Positions 51,553 through 60,992 of a stretch of DNA of 64,000 bases are shown in pieces. Position numbers and translations under genes: made by a program. The stretch is from Pseudopedobacter sp037968815 (GTDB lineage: Bacteria; Bacteroidota; Bacteroidia; Sphingobacteriales; Sphingobacteriaceae), in NCBI GenBank assembly GCA_037968815.1, contig JBBKWF010000007.1:1-64000 (forward strand), written 5' to 3'. The notes under the pieces are model-generated. The model made no database searches, had not been told where the DNA came from, and saw only the letters and a list, made by a program, of their open reading frames with translations. The stretch's first letter is position 1. Each line of letters starts with the position of its first letter.

Positions 51553-53199
51553 ATGGAAAACATATGGTGGCTAAATGAAGAAAGCCAACAAATCCTAAAC
51601 AGAGGATATTTATTAAACGGAGAAACCACAAAAACAGCAATCGAGAGAGTAGCTAACGCAGCAGCTAAACGCTTATATAAACCAGAACTCAAAGAGGCTT
51701 TTATCGAGATGATTGAAAAAGGTTGGATGAGTTTAAGCTCTCCAATTTGGGCTAATATGGGTACAGAAAGAGGCTTGCCAATTTCTTGTTTCAATGTGTA
51801 TGTACCAGACCGTATAGAAGGTATTACCCATAAATTGGGAGAAGTGATTATGCAGACCAAAATTGGCGGTGGTACATCGGGTTATTTTGGTGCTTTAAGG
51901 GAACGAGGAAGCGCAGTTACAGATAACGGAAAAAGTAGTGGAGCGGTGAGCTTTATGAAGCTGTTTGATACTGCGATGGACACAATTTCTCAAGGTGGTG
52001 TAAGACGAGGCGCATTTGCCGCGTATTTAGATATTGACCACCCAGATATTAAAGAGTTTTTGGAGATCAAGAATATCGGAAGCCCAATTCAAAATCTTTT
52101 CAATGGCGTTTGTGTTTCCGATTATTGGATGCAAGAAATGATTGATGGCGATGCCGAAAAACGAACCATATGGGCAAAGGTTTTGGAAAGCCGTCAGCAG
52201 AAAGGACTGCCTTATATATTTTTCTCGGATAACATCAACCGGAACAAACCTCAGGTTTATAAAGACTTAAACATGAGAATTTATTCCAGTAATTTATGTG
52301 CCGAGATTGCGCTGCCTTCCAGTCGAGATGAGTCTTTTATCTGTTGCTTATCTTCAATGAATTTAGAGTTGTATGACGAGTGGAAGGATACCGGTGCGGT
52401 AAGATTAGCCATTTTCTTTTTGGACGCTGTATTGCAGGAGTTTATCGCAAAAACAGAAGATAATTATTACTTAGCTTCCGCTAACCGATTTGCAAAACGC
52501 CACAGAGCTTTGGGTTTAGGGGTAATGGGCTGGCATTCCTATTTACAACAAAACAATATTCCTTTTGAAGGGATGGAAGCCAAAAGGTTGACGAGCGTCA
52601 TCTTTAAAAATATCAGTGAAAAAGCTGAAAAAGCAAGTGCAGAGCTAGCTAATATTTACGGAGAGCCCGATTTACTTAAAGGTTACGGAAAAAGAAATAC
52701 TACGTTGATGGCTATTGCTCCAACTACTTCTTCTTCTGCAATTTTAGGTCAAGCTTCACCGGGAATTGAGCCCTTCAGTAGTAATTACTATAAGGCTGGT
52801 TTGGCTAAAGGGAACTTTATGCGGAAAAATAAATACCTTAAAAAGCTACTTATAGAAAAAGAGATGGACAATGAAGATGTTTGGCGAAGTATTATGCTGA
52901 ACCATGGTAGCGTTCAACACCTAGATATTTTAAATGACGAAGAAAAAGCGGTTTTTAAAACATTTAAAGAAATAAGCCAGTTAGAGATTATTCAGCAAGC
53001 TTCCATCCGTCAAAAATATATTGATCAGGCGCAAAGTTTAAACCTTAATATCCCTTCTAACTTGCCAATTAAGGATGTCAACCATTTGATGATTGAGGCT
53101 TGGAAATTAGGTGTAAAAACGTTGTATTACCAAAGAAGTCAAAGTGTGTCTAAAGAATTTATTGCTAATATGATTACTTGTTCAAGTTGTGAAGCTTAG
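51553..53199 (+). CDS. nrdA: Class I ribonucleotide reductase large subunit (alpha), compact form
   Basis: 548 residues, against 761 in E. coli; the N-terminal ATP-cone and part of the N-domain are missing. Active-site residues are present: C79 (LPISCFN), N247/C249/E251 (NLCAE) and a Cys of the CC pair at 264/265. The C-terminal redox pair is in the last residues, CSSCEA. The enzyme reduces ribonucleoside diphosphates for DNA synthesis. The gene is intact, with co-directional nrdB upstream and a terminator downstream, so the short size looks like a subclass, not damage. Confidence 0.94.
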   Translation: MENIWWLNEESQQILNRGYLLNGETTKTAIERVANAAAKRLYKPELKEAFIEMIEKGWMSLSSPIWANMGTERGLPISCFNVYVPDRIEGITHKLGEVIMQTKIGGGTSGYFGALRERGSAVTDNGKSSGAVSFMKLFDTAMDTISQGGVRRGAFAAYLDIDHPDIKEFLEIKNIGSPIQNLFNGVCVSDYWMQEMIDGDAEKRTIWAKVLESRQQKGLPYIFFSDNINRNKPQVYKDLNMRIYSSNLCAEIALPSSRDESFICCLSSMNLELYDEWKDTGAVRLAIFFLDAVLQEFIAKTEDNYYLASANRFAKRHRALGLGVMGWHSYLQQNNIPFEGMEAKRLTSVIFKNISEKAEKASAELANIYGEPDLLKGYGKRNTTLMAIAPTTSSSAILGQASPGIEPFSSNYYKAGLAKGNFMRKNKYLKKLLIEKEMDNEDVWRSIMLNHGSVQHLDILNDEEKAVFKTFKEISQLEIIQQASIRQKYIDQAQSLNLNIPSNLPIKDVNHLMIEAWKLGVKTLYYQRSQSVSKEFIANMITCSSCEA

Positions 53200-53249
53200 G
53201 TTTTCTAGGTGGCAGTGAAAAAGTTGAATTGGAAAATTTAAATTATAAT

Positions 53250-53286
53250 AAAGCAGGGTCCCTGAAAAAGGAGACCCTGCTTTTAT
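53250..53286 (+). terminator. Terminator of nrdBA
   Basis: AAAGCAGGGTC (53250-53260) and GACCCTGCTTT (53273-53283) form an 11-bp stem followed by TTTTA. Confidence 0.88.
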
Positions 53287-53396
53287 GTATTAAAAAAAAT
53301 GTGATAACTTTTTGGGTGAGATGTTTCACTATCGTTCAACATGACGGTGTGCATATGGGGCGATTAATCCGCTCATGCCTAAATGTGTTTCCACCC

Positions 53397-53480
53397 AACT
53401 CTGTGATCTCTGCGTCCTCCGTGGTTAAAAAAACATTCGACAAGTCTGAACAAAAAACCTCCGTGACCTTTGTGGTTAAT
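53397..53480. repeat. Two copies of dispersed CTCTGTGG-type repeat
   Basis: 53397-53433 (CTCTGTGATC..CTCCGTGGTTAAAAA) and 53457-53480 (CTCCGTGACCTTTGTGGTTA). The first is the closest relative of 24477-24514. They lie between the convergent nrdA and dnaE genes. Confidence 0.75.
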
Positions 53481-53491
53481 CAGCCAACCAC

Positions 53492-56400
53492 TTAACTCAA
53501 CACATAATCCAACTCCATCTCATCTAAACTGCACAGCAACTCTTTTGAAATATTAATCTGTCTACCTTTACTCGGCAAATCAATTTTCAGTTTCTCTTTT
53601 CTATCCACCACTACAAAGTTGAGCTTTTTGGAACCCACATGGTTGTTAAAGATCTCGTCTAAATCGCTGATTAAATCTGCGTTAATGTGATCTAGCTCTA
53701 AGCGGATGTCAATTTTGTTGGACTGTTTCTCTAAAACGTCACGTAAATCAGAGAAATCTGTAAAACTTACACGAGACCGTTTTGTGCCGTCAGGATTGGA
53801 GAAATAGCCTACGTTTCCTTTAATATATAAGTAGTTATTAGGCTCTAAGTGATGTTTGAATTTCATATAATCATCGCGGAAAATGGAAAACTCAAAAGCA
53901 TCATCATAGCCTTCTACCTTGAAGTAACAATAACCACGTCCGTCTTTAGAAACTCTGTGATTTACAGCAGTAACAATGCCTCCAACTTTAAACTGGAAGT
54001 CGATGCCTTTATCTATATCGTTGAAAATAGTAAGGTTGCCGTTAGAGCAATATTTACTTAAAACTAGTTTATATTCGTCAAGCGGATGGCCGGAAATATA
54101 TATCCCTACCACTTCCTTTTCTTTAGCTAATTTGGAAATTAAGCCCCATTCTTCGCACTCTGTCAAAGAAGGTTCGGGCATTTCAACAGCTGTTCCACCG
54201 CCAAATAAGCTAGCTTGTGATGAGTTTTCGTTCTCTTTATGCCTTGCTCCGTATTTAATGGCTTGTTCCAGTACAATAGCTCCACCGTCTTCATAAAAAT
54301 ATTGCGCTCGGTGTGTGCCACTAAAACAATCGAAACCACCTGCTAATACTAAATTCTCAATGGCTTTCTTATTGGCAGCTCTTAAATCTACACGTTTGGT
54401 GAAATCGAAAATAGATTTATATCGGCTTTCTTTCCGGTTTTCAACAATGGTTTCTACCGCTCCAGCTCCAACGCCTTTAACAGCACCCATCCCAAAACGG
54501 ATGGCGTTATTTTGGTTTACCGTAAATTTATGGAAAGACTCATTTACATCAGGACCTAAAACTTCCATCCCCATGCGCTTGCATTCTTCCATAAAGAAAG
54601 TGACCTGCTTAATGTCGCTCATGTTGTTAGAAAGCACCGCCGCCATGTATTCGGCTGGGTAGTGTGCCTTTAAATATGCCGTTTGGTAGGCAATCCAAGC
54701 GTAACAAGTAGAGTGGGATTTGTTGAAAGCATAACTCGCGAAAGCTTCCCAATCTTTCCAAACTTTTTCCAGCACTTTTGGGTCGTGACCTTTTTCTGCC
54801 GCTTGCGCAACAAACTTAGGTTTCATTTTATCCAGAACGTCCTTCTGTTTTTTACCCATCGCCTTACGCAAAACATCGGCTTCACCTTTAGTAAAGCCCG
54901 CTAAACTTTGCGATAAAAGCATCACCTGCTCTTGGTAAACCGTAATTCCGTAAGTTTCCTTTAGGTATTCTTCACTGGCTCCAATGTCATATTTTATTTC
55001 TTCTTCACCGTTTTTTCTACGGATAAAACTTGGGATATACTCAATAGGACCTGGGCGGTACAAAGCATTCATGGCAATTAAATCTCCGAAAACGGTAGGC
55101 TTCAATTCCTTCATGTACTTTTGCATTCCCGGAGATTCATACTGAAAAATCCCGACGGTTTCCCCTCGCTGGAAAAGTTCGTAAGTCATCTCATCATCAA
55201 TCGGGAAATGATCTGGATCTAATTCGATGCCGGTTTTTAGTTTTACCAACTTAACGGTATCCTTAATCAGCGTAAGGGTTTTTAAACCCAAAAAGTCCAT
55301 TTTTAACAGACCGGCGCTTTCTACAACGGAGTTGTCAAATTGGGTAACGTATAAATCAGAGTCTTTGGCCGTTGCAACAGGAACAAAGTTGGTAATGTCA
55401 CTTGGCGTGATGATAACCCCACAAGCATGAATTCCGGTATTACGAACCGAACCTTCTAAAACCTGAGCCTGACGCAATGTTTCAGCACTTAAATCTTTTC
55501 CGTCGGCGATGCCTTTTAATAAATTTACGGCTTCAAACTCTTCGGAACGTAACGCACTTTTTAAAGCAGCTTCGTCCAAATTGAAGATTTTAGCCAGCTT
55601 CATATTCGGGATTAGCTTGGCAATTTTATCAGCTTCAAAAAGTGGTAAATCTAATACACGGGCAGTATCACGGACAGAAGATTTTGCCGCCATGGTACCG
55701 TAAGTGATGATTTGTGCCACCTGACTGGAACCGTATTTATTAATTACGTAATCCATTACTCTACCACGACCTTCATCATCAAAATCGATGTCAATATCGG
55801 GCATGGAAACCCTATCCGGATTAAGGAAACGCTCAAAAAGGAGATCGTACTTGATAGGGTCAATATTGGTAATCCATAAACAGTACGCCACCACAGAACC
55901 CGCAGCAGAACCACGACCAGGGCCAACCGAAACGTCTAATCGGCGAGCTTCGGCAATAAAATCTTGAACAATCAAGAAGTAGCCGGGATAACCGGTATTC
56001 TCAATTACCTTAAGCTCAAAATCTAAACGCTCTTTAATTTCTGGCGTAATTTCGCCGTAACGTTTTTCTGCACCAACATAAGTTAGGTGCGTTAAAAATT
56101 TATTTTCTCCACGTTTTCCGCCGTCTGCTTCATCCTCGGCAACTAAAAACTCTTCTGGAATATCAAATTTTGGAAGTAATACATCACGGTAAAGCGAGTA
56201 GGATTCAATTTTATCTACAACTTCTTGGATGTTGCTAATCGCTTCGGGTAAATCGGCGAAAAGCTTTTTCATTTCCTCGCCAGATTTAAAATAGTACTCG
56301 TTATTAGGCATGCCATACCTAAAGCCACGGCCACGACCTTTAGGTGTTGCCAACTTCTCTCCGTCTTTTACACAAAGTAAAATATCGTGGGCATGAGAGT

Positions 56401-57859
56401 CTTCTTTGTTGATATAATAGGTGTTGTTGGTCGCTAAAATTTTAACGTCATGCTTTTTAGCAAGCGAGATTAAGGTTTGGTTAACTCTATTCTCGTCCTC
56501 TTGGTCATGGCGCATTAATTCCATGTAGAAGTCTTCGCCAAAAGTCTCTTTCCACCACAATAAAGCTTCTTCTGCTTGGTTTTCGCCGAGGTTTAAAACC
56601 TTGTTTGGAATCTCTCCATAAAGATTTCCAGAAAGCACCAATAGATCTTCTTTGTATTGTTCAATAAGCTTCCTATCAATACGCGGAACGTAATAAAAAC
56701 CTTTGGTATAAGCAATGGACGACATTTTTGCAAGGTTGTGGTAACCTTTTTTCGTCTTTGCAATCAATACGACTTGGTAGCCGTTATCTTTTCGTTTTTT
56801 GTCTTCGTGGTCATCACAAACAAAAAATTCGCAACCTACAATAGGTTTAACAATAGTTTCGGAGGCAGGTTGTCCCTTTGCAATCGCTTCTTCATTTTTT
56901 GCTTTAGCGGCTTTGTTATGATTCATTGCCGCACTCACAAAATGGAAAGCCCCCATCATATTAGCGTGATCCGTAATGGCGACTGCAGGCATTTTATTTT
57001 TAGCAGCCACTTTTACCAAGTTGGCGACTGAAATGGTGGATTGCAGAATTGAAAACTGCGTATGGTTGTGCAGATGCACAAATTCAACATCGGCTAAATC
57101 TGCCAAGTTTTCGGCAACCGCTTGCTTGCTGATGCCGTCGCCTTTTGGTTCGTTCTCGGCTTTTAATTTAGCAGATGCCTCTTTTAGGTTAACATGTTTT
57201 AACCCTATAGATTGGATAGTTTCCGGGTTTGCAGTTCTAAAATCGTTGAAGTAAGTTTCCTCGCAGATTAACTGCTTTGCTGTGAAAACTTCACGTTTTA
57301 CTAATTCAAAAAAGCAACGGGTGGTTGCTTCCACATCGGCAGTAGCGTTATGCGCTTCTGAAAACGGTTTGTTGAATAAGTATTGATGTAGCTCTGTTAA
57401 AGTTGGTAACTTAAATCTACCGCCACGGCCACCTGGTAATTGTAAAAGCCCAGCGGTAACTTCTGTACAAGTATCTAAAACGGGTAAATCCAACATTGGG
57501 GAAGCCACACCTAATCGGTGGAACTCGGCACCCATAATATTCCTGTCAAAACCTAAATTTTGACCGACTATAAATTTGGTTTGGCTTAAAGCCTGATTAA
57601 ATTTCTCTAAAACTTCTGAAAGATGGACTCCTTGCTCTGTGGCTAATTCGGTAGAAATACCGTGAATTTTTTCCGCATCATAAGGGATGTTAAAGCCATC
57701 GGGTTTAACCAAATAATCTTCATGAGAAATTAATCGTCCTAATTCATCATGTAATTGCCATGCAATTTGAATACATCGCGGCCAATTATCGGTATCGGTA
57801 ATTGGAGCATCCCAACGTTTTGGTAATCCGGTGGTTTCAGTATCAAAAATTAAATACAT
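53492..57859 (-). CDS. dnaE: DNA polymerase III alpha subunit with N-terminal proofreading exonuclease
   Basis: 1455 residues, about 290 more than E. coli DnaE. Residues 1-190 are a DnaQ-like DEDDh 3'-5' exonuclease: FDTETTGLP (residues 5-13), NLGFDRNIMGAEF, and AHNATADVEATTR. The PHP domain begins near 255 (FVHLHNHTQFSIL). The polymerase palm carries MPDIDIDFDDEGR near residue 686, then HhH and OB-fold domains (KDGRGYCYFKVEGYDDAFEF). Thus replicative synthesis and proofreading sit on one chain. Start ATG 57859; a possible -7 box TAAATTTG lies at 57923-57930 (minus). Confidence 0.96.
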   Translation of the reverse strand: MYLIFDTETTGLPKRWDAPITDTDNWPRCIQIAWQLHDELGRLISHEDYLVKPDGFNIPYDAEKIHGISTELATEQGVHLSEVLEKFNQALSQTKFIVGQNLGFDRNIMGAEFHRLGVASPMLDLPVLDTCTEVTAGLLQLPGGRGGRFKLPTLTELHQYLFNKPFSEAHNATADVEATTRCFFELVKREVFTAKQLICEETYFNDFRTANPETIQSIGLKHVNLKEASAKLKAENEPKGDGISKQAVAENLADLADVEFVHLHNHTQFSILQSTISVANLVKVAAKNKMPAVAITDHANMMGAFHFVSAAMNHNKAAKAKNEEAIAKGQPASETIVKPIVGCEFFVCDDHEDKKRKDNGYQVVLIAKTKKGYHNLAKMSSIAYTKGFYYVPRIDRKLIEQYKEDLLVLSGNLYGEIPNKVLNLGENQAEEALLWWKETFGEDFYMELMRHDQEDENRVNQTLISLAKKHDVKILATNNTYYINKEDSHAHDILLCVKDGEKLATPKGRGRGFRYGMPNNEYYFKSGEEMKKLFADLPEAISNIQEVVDKIESYSLYRDVLLPKFDIPEEFLVAEDEADGGKRGENKFLTHLTYVGAEKRYGEITPEIKERLDFELKVIENTGYPGYFLIVQDFIAEARRLDVSVGPGRGSAAGSVVAYCLWITNIDPIKYDLLFERFLNPDRVSMPDIDIDFDDEGRGRVMDYVINKYGSSQVAQIITYGTMAAKSSVRDTARVLDLPLFEADKIAKLIPNMKLAKIFNLDEAALKSALRSEEFEAVNLLKGIADGKDLSAETLRQAQVLEGSVRNTGIHACGVIITPSDITNFVPVATAKDSDLYVTQFDNSVVESAGLLKMDFLGLKTLTLIKDTVKLVKLKTGIELDPDHFPIDDEMTYELFQRGETVGIFQYESPGMQKYMKELKPTVFGDLIAMNALYRPGPIEYIPSFIRRKNGEEEIKYDIGASEEYLKETYGITVYQEQVMLLSQSLAGFTKGEADVLRKAMGKKQKDVLDKMKPKFVAQAAEKGHDPKVLEKVWKDWEAFASYAFNKSHSTCYAWIAYQTAYLKAHYPAEYMAAVLSNNMSDIKQVTFFMEECKRMGMEVLGPDVNESFHKFTVNQNNAIRFGMGAVKGVGAGAVETIVENRKESRYKSIFDFTKRVDLRAANKKAIENLVLAGGFDCFSGTHRAQYFYEDGGAIVLEQAIKYGARHKENENSSQASLFGGGTAVEMPEPSLTECEEWGLISKLAKEKEVVGIYISGHPLDEYKLVLSKYCSNGNLTIFNDIDKGIDFQFKVGGIVTAVNHRVSKDGRGYCYFKVEGYDDAFEFSIFRDDYMKFKHHLEPNNYLYIKGNVGYFSNPDGTKRSRVSFTDFSDLRDVLEKQSNKIDIRLELDHINADLISDLDEIFNNHVGSKKLNFVVVDRKEKLKIDLPSKGRQINISKELLCSLDEMELDYVLS

Positions 57860-58054
57860 AGTAACGGTATGTTGTTGTTTATTAGAAAATTAAAATCACG
57901 GAAAGGAAATCCGGTGCAAAACCAAATTTACCAAAAAAAAGGAAGGATTTACTGTTGTTGAAAAGTTGTTTTGGTCAAAGTTTCATCAAAATTTTTCAAT
58001 GTAATTTTGATTTGATCTAGGATATTATTTTAATGGGAATTAACTCTTTCAGAG

Positions 58055-59068
58055 TTAAAATATATTTACTTCTCGCTCTAGCTGGATGCCGAATTTTTCT
58101 TTTACGGATTGAATAATGGAGGTGGATAAATCGTAAATTTCTTTTCCGGTGGCGTTTCCATGGTTCACCAAAACCAATGCTTGGTTTTTCCAAGTGCCAG
58201 TTTCGCCAACAACTTTACCTTTCCAATCGCATTGCTCAATTAACCAGCCAGCAGCCAATTTAATCCCATTAGCCACAATGAAATGAACAATATTTGGATG
58301 TGCTGAATAGATTTCATCGAATTCTGCTTTACTGATGACCGGGTTTTTAAAGAAAGAGCCTGCATTGCCTATGGTTGATGGGTCTGGAAGTTTAGATACC
58401 CTTATTTCAGACACTACTTTACTTACATCTTTTATGGTAGGCGAAAGGATGTTTTTGTTTTCTAACTCGGTACTGATTGCTCCATAACTGATATTGATTT
58501 TCCCTGCTGTGGAAAGCTTGAATTTTACGTTGCAAACAATGTATTGCCCTTTTTTTTCTTGTTTAAATATGCTTTCTCGATAGCCAAACTGACAGTCGCT
58601 ATTGTTAAAGTGTATGAAATTACCTGTTGCAATTTCAAAAGCTTCGCAACTTTCAAACACATCTTTTAACTCGACGCCATAAGCACCAATATTTTGAATA
58701 GGAGAGGCCCCTACAGAGCCAGGGATTAAACTCAGGTTTTCTACTCCGGCAAAGCCCCAATCCACACAATAGTTTACAAAACTGTTCCAAACTTCTCCAG
58801 CACCAGCTTCAACAACAACTTCTTCATGATTAATGCGATGTTCAATCCCTCTGATATTTATTTTGACAACCAGGCCGTCAAAGTTTTTTATAAAGAGCAT
58901 GTTGCTTCCTCCACCTAAAATCAAACGGTCTATATTGTGCCATTTTAAATCGGCGAAAAGCTCTTTTAATTCATCTTTATGATTGATTTCTACAAAATAT
59001 CGAGCATAAGCTTCTATTCCAAAAGTGTTGAAATTTTTTAAAGAAACGTTTTCGTGGATTTGTAACAT
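58055..59068 (-). CDS. murB: UDP-N-acetylmuramate dehydrogenase
   Basis: 337 residues. It reduces UDP-GlcNAc-enolpyruvate to UDP-MurNAc in peptidoglycan synthesis using FAD and NADPH. FAD-binding motif LGGGSNMLF, substrate-side LSLIPGSVGASPIQNIGAYG, catalytic Ser in GNAGSFFKNP and a C-terminal Glu in LEREVNIF place it with the E. coli-type (type I) enzymes. The stop codon lies in an 8-bp hairpin (58040-58058). It is upstream of dnaE on the same strand, 195 bp apart. Confidence 0.95.
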   Translation of the reverse strand: MLQIHENVSLKNFNTFGIEAYARYFVEINHKDELKELFADLKWHNIDRLILGGGSNMLFIKNFDGLVVKINIRGIEHRINHEEVVVEAGAGEVWNSFVNYCVDWGFAGVENLSLIPGSVGASPIQNIGAYGVELKDVFESCEAFEIATGNFIHFNNSDCQFGYRESIFKQEKKGQYIVCNVKFKLSTAGKINISYGAISTELENKNILSPTIKDVSKVVSEIRVSKLPDPSTIGNAGSFFKNPVISKAEFDEIYSAHPNIVHFIVANGIKLAAGWLIEQCDWKGKVVGETGTWKNQALVLVNHGNATGKEIYDLSTSIIQSVKEKFGIQLEREVNIF

Positions 59069-59083
59069 CTTTTAATAATGATT

Positions 59084-59128
59084 GAATGATTTGCGAATTT
59101 ATGAATTTTGAATGATAGAATGATTTGC
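59084..59128. repeat. Short direct repeat GAATGATTTGC x2
   Basis: Perfect 11-mers at 59084-59094 and 59118-59128, with related TGAATGAT copies between, in the spacer between murB and the crtZ-like gene. CACCTAAC follows at 59132-59139, the same core as the heptamer array at 3423. Confidence 0.7.
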
Positions 59129-59143
59129 AATTCACCTAACCAC

Positions 59144-59581
59144 CTACTTAAAAAACTTTCTGCTTGCTACCAACAAACCAAACTCTTCTGAGCCTTCTTT
59201 TTCTGTTGTTTTATGATGGATTTTGTGTGCTCTTCTAATTCCCTTTAGGTATTTGTTTTCCGATTTAAAAGCTTTTAATCTGTTATGGATAAACCAATCG
59301 TGGAAGATGAAATAGATAACTCCATAAACAGAAATCCCCGTACCTATCCAAAATTTATAGTTTAAAGTTTCATGTCCAATCCACATTAACCATAAAGCTA
59401 AAGCTCCAAATCCTAGACTAAAAATATCATTCAATTCAAAAAAGCCATGTCTTTGTTGGTGATGGGTTTTATGGATGAACCACAAGGGACCATGGAATAG
59501 ATATTTATGTATCGCCCAAGAAACCATTTCCATTACAATGATGGTGGCAATAATGATTAATAAAGCAAAATACCATTCCAT
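59144..59581 (-). CDS. crtZ: Beta-carotene hydroxylase-like membrane protein
   Basis: 145 residues with about four membrane segments. Four His clusters of the fatty-acid-hydroxylase/CrtZ family are intact: HKYLFH, HKTHH, HDWFIHN and HKIHH, which bind a di-iron centre. CrtZ adds hydroxyls to beta-carotene rings to give zeaxanthin. No other carotenoid gene lies in the window, so the pathway must be encoded elsewhere. It is divergent from a TetR gene 70 bp away. Confidence 0.9.
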   Translation of the reverse strand: MEWYFALLIIIATIIVMEMVSWAIHKYLFHGPLWFIHKTHHQQRHGFFELNDIFSLGFGALALWLMWIGHETLNYKFWIGTGISVYGVIYFIFHDWFIHNRLKAFKSENKYLKGIRRAHKIHHKTTEKEGSEEFGLLVASRKFFK

Positions 59582-59651
59582 AATTTCACAAAACTTGTTG
59601 TAATTAATCGTTATAGCTATTTTAGCTAAATATCTCCCAAATTTATAAATA

Positions 59652-60260
59652 ATGGATCAACAGGATCAAAAAAGAGAACAAATAATTGACGCCGCTTTAA
59701 AGCGATTTGCACATTTTGGTTTAAGTAAAACCACAATGAATGAAATTGCCAGCGACTTAAGTTTCTCTAAGGCACTATTGTACTATTACTTTCCAGATAA
59801 ATTAAGTTTATATGCGGCAGTGCTTGAAAAAGTGTTTGCTGAGATTACCGATATTGTAAACGAAGCTTTAAAAACTGCGGAAACTCCCGAATGGGCTACA
59901 GATTGTTATATAGATGCTCGTCATGATTTTTTTGAAAAATACTTGCCTCTTCTGGATTTTAATAAATTTTTAAATATTGAGAAGTATCAGGATTTAAAAA
60001 AAATTAAGGATAAGTCTAACGAGTCTGAAACTGAACATTTAAAAGCGATTATCCAAATAGGGGTAAACGCAAATAGATACCAGGTTAAAGATATTACGTA
60101 TACGGCCAAATTGCTTTTCGATGCAATTATGGGTATTAGAACGTTGTATATCAATAATGCTCAAGTACAATTTGGTATTAGTAAGGACTTTTTAAAAATG
60201 ATTTCTGACCGTCAAAAAGAAATCATGCATATTTTTCTCAAAGGTCTAGAGAAAAAATAA
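59652..60260 (+). CDS. TetR family regulator (first of three)
   Basis: 202 residues. The N-terminal helix-turn-helix (about residues 8-55; REQIIDAALKRFAHFG, then MNEIASDL and YYYFPDK) is typical of TetR. The ligand domain is not assignable. The DNA-binding part is very similar to that of the next gene, so the two look like a duplication. A small dyad TAGCTATTTTAGCTA (59614-59628) upstream may be an operator for this gene and the divergent crtZ. Confidence 0.9.
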   Translation: MDQQDQKREQIIDAALKRFAHFGLSKTTMNEIASDLSFSKALLYYYFPDKLSLYAAVLEKVFAEITDIVNEALKTAETPEWATDCYIDARHDFFEKYLPLLDFNKFLNIEKYQDLKKIKDKSNESETEHLKAIIQIGVNANRYQVKDITYTAKLLFDAIMGIRTLYINNAQVQFGISKDFLKMISDRQKEIMHIFLKGLEKK

Positions 60261-60325
60261 TTATCAAAACTTTGTCATTTATGATTTAAGTGCCGGTTTT
60301 TTCGGCTCATGAATAAAACTTGTTG

Positions 60326-60333
60326 TACATTTG
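60326..60333 (+). promoter_or_regulatory. -7 box before second TetR/efflux unit
   Basis: TACATTTG matches TAnnTTTG, 42 bp before the start at 60375. It suggests that the second TetR gene begins the efflux transcript. Confidence 0.5.
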
Positions 60334-60374
60334 ACTAATTAATTTAAAAAGTCAGGAAGTTTATTGTTCAGATA

Positions 60375-60992
60375 ATGAGTTCGACAAGTGTAGATCAAAA
60401 GCAAGAGCAGATTGTAGAAGCGGCACTAAAGCGCTTTTCGCATTTTGGTGTCGCAAAAACTACCATGAGCGAAATTGCTGAGGACCTTTCTATTTCTAAA
60501 GCATCTTTATACTATTATTTTCCAGATAAAACAGCCTTGGTGCTATCGGTAGGGGAAAATATTCTTACTGATTTTATTAATGAACAACAATTTGTTTTGG
60601 AAAAAAGCAAAGACTTTGAAAGCGGTATTTATGATATATCGGATGTTAGAATCTCTTTTGGGCAGAAATATTTTATGATGCACATTGGGGATGTACAAAG
60701 TGATATTAATACCAGCGACCCAAAATTTAAAGTGCTTTTAGAAGGTTTGAAAGCTAAAGAGCTTCAGTTTATTGCAGCACATATTCAGCGTTTTCAGGAT
60801 TCAGGTTTTTTAAAACCAGTAAATACCTTAGAAACGGCACAAGTGCTGATTGATATGTTAGTAGGTATTTGGATATGCGAAATCCATGTGCACCATAAAA
60901 GTTTGTTTCCTTCGGAGCAACTGTTTGAAAAAATCAAGACAAAATGTAAATGTGTAATCTCAATTTTTTGTGATGGAATTAAAAGTAACTGA
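60375..60992 (+). CDS. TetR family regulator (second of three)
   Basis: 205 residues, N-terminal helix-turn-helix (QEQIVEAALKRFSHFG; MSEIAEDLSIS; YYYFPDK) nearly matching the first TetR. The C-terminal half is different, so the sensed ligand may differ. Its end overlaps the start of the third TetR. Probably an efflux operon repressor. Confidence 0.9.
   Translation: MSSTSVDQKQEQIVEAALKRFSHFGVAKTTMSEIAEDLSISKASLYYYFPDKTALVLSVGENILTDFINEQQFVLEKSKDFESGIYDISDVRISFGQKYFMMHIGDVQSDINTSDPKFKVLLEGLKAKELQFIAAHIQRFQDSGFLKPVNTLETAQVLIDMLVGIWICEIHVHHKSLFPSEQLFEKIKTKCKCVISIFCDGIKSN

Noticed and set aside
53229..53495. An 88-codon plus-strand ORF after nrdA
   Set aside because: It is made of the nrdA terminator and two dispersed repeat copies; no domain or sensible composition.
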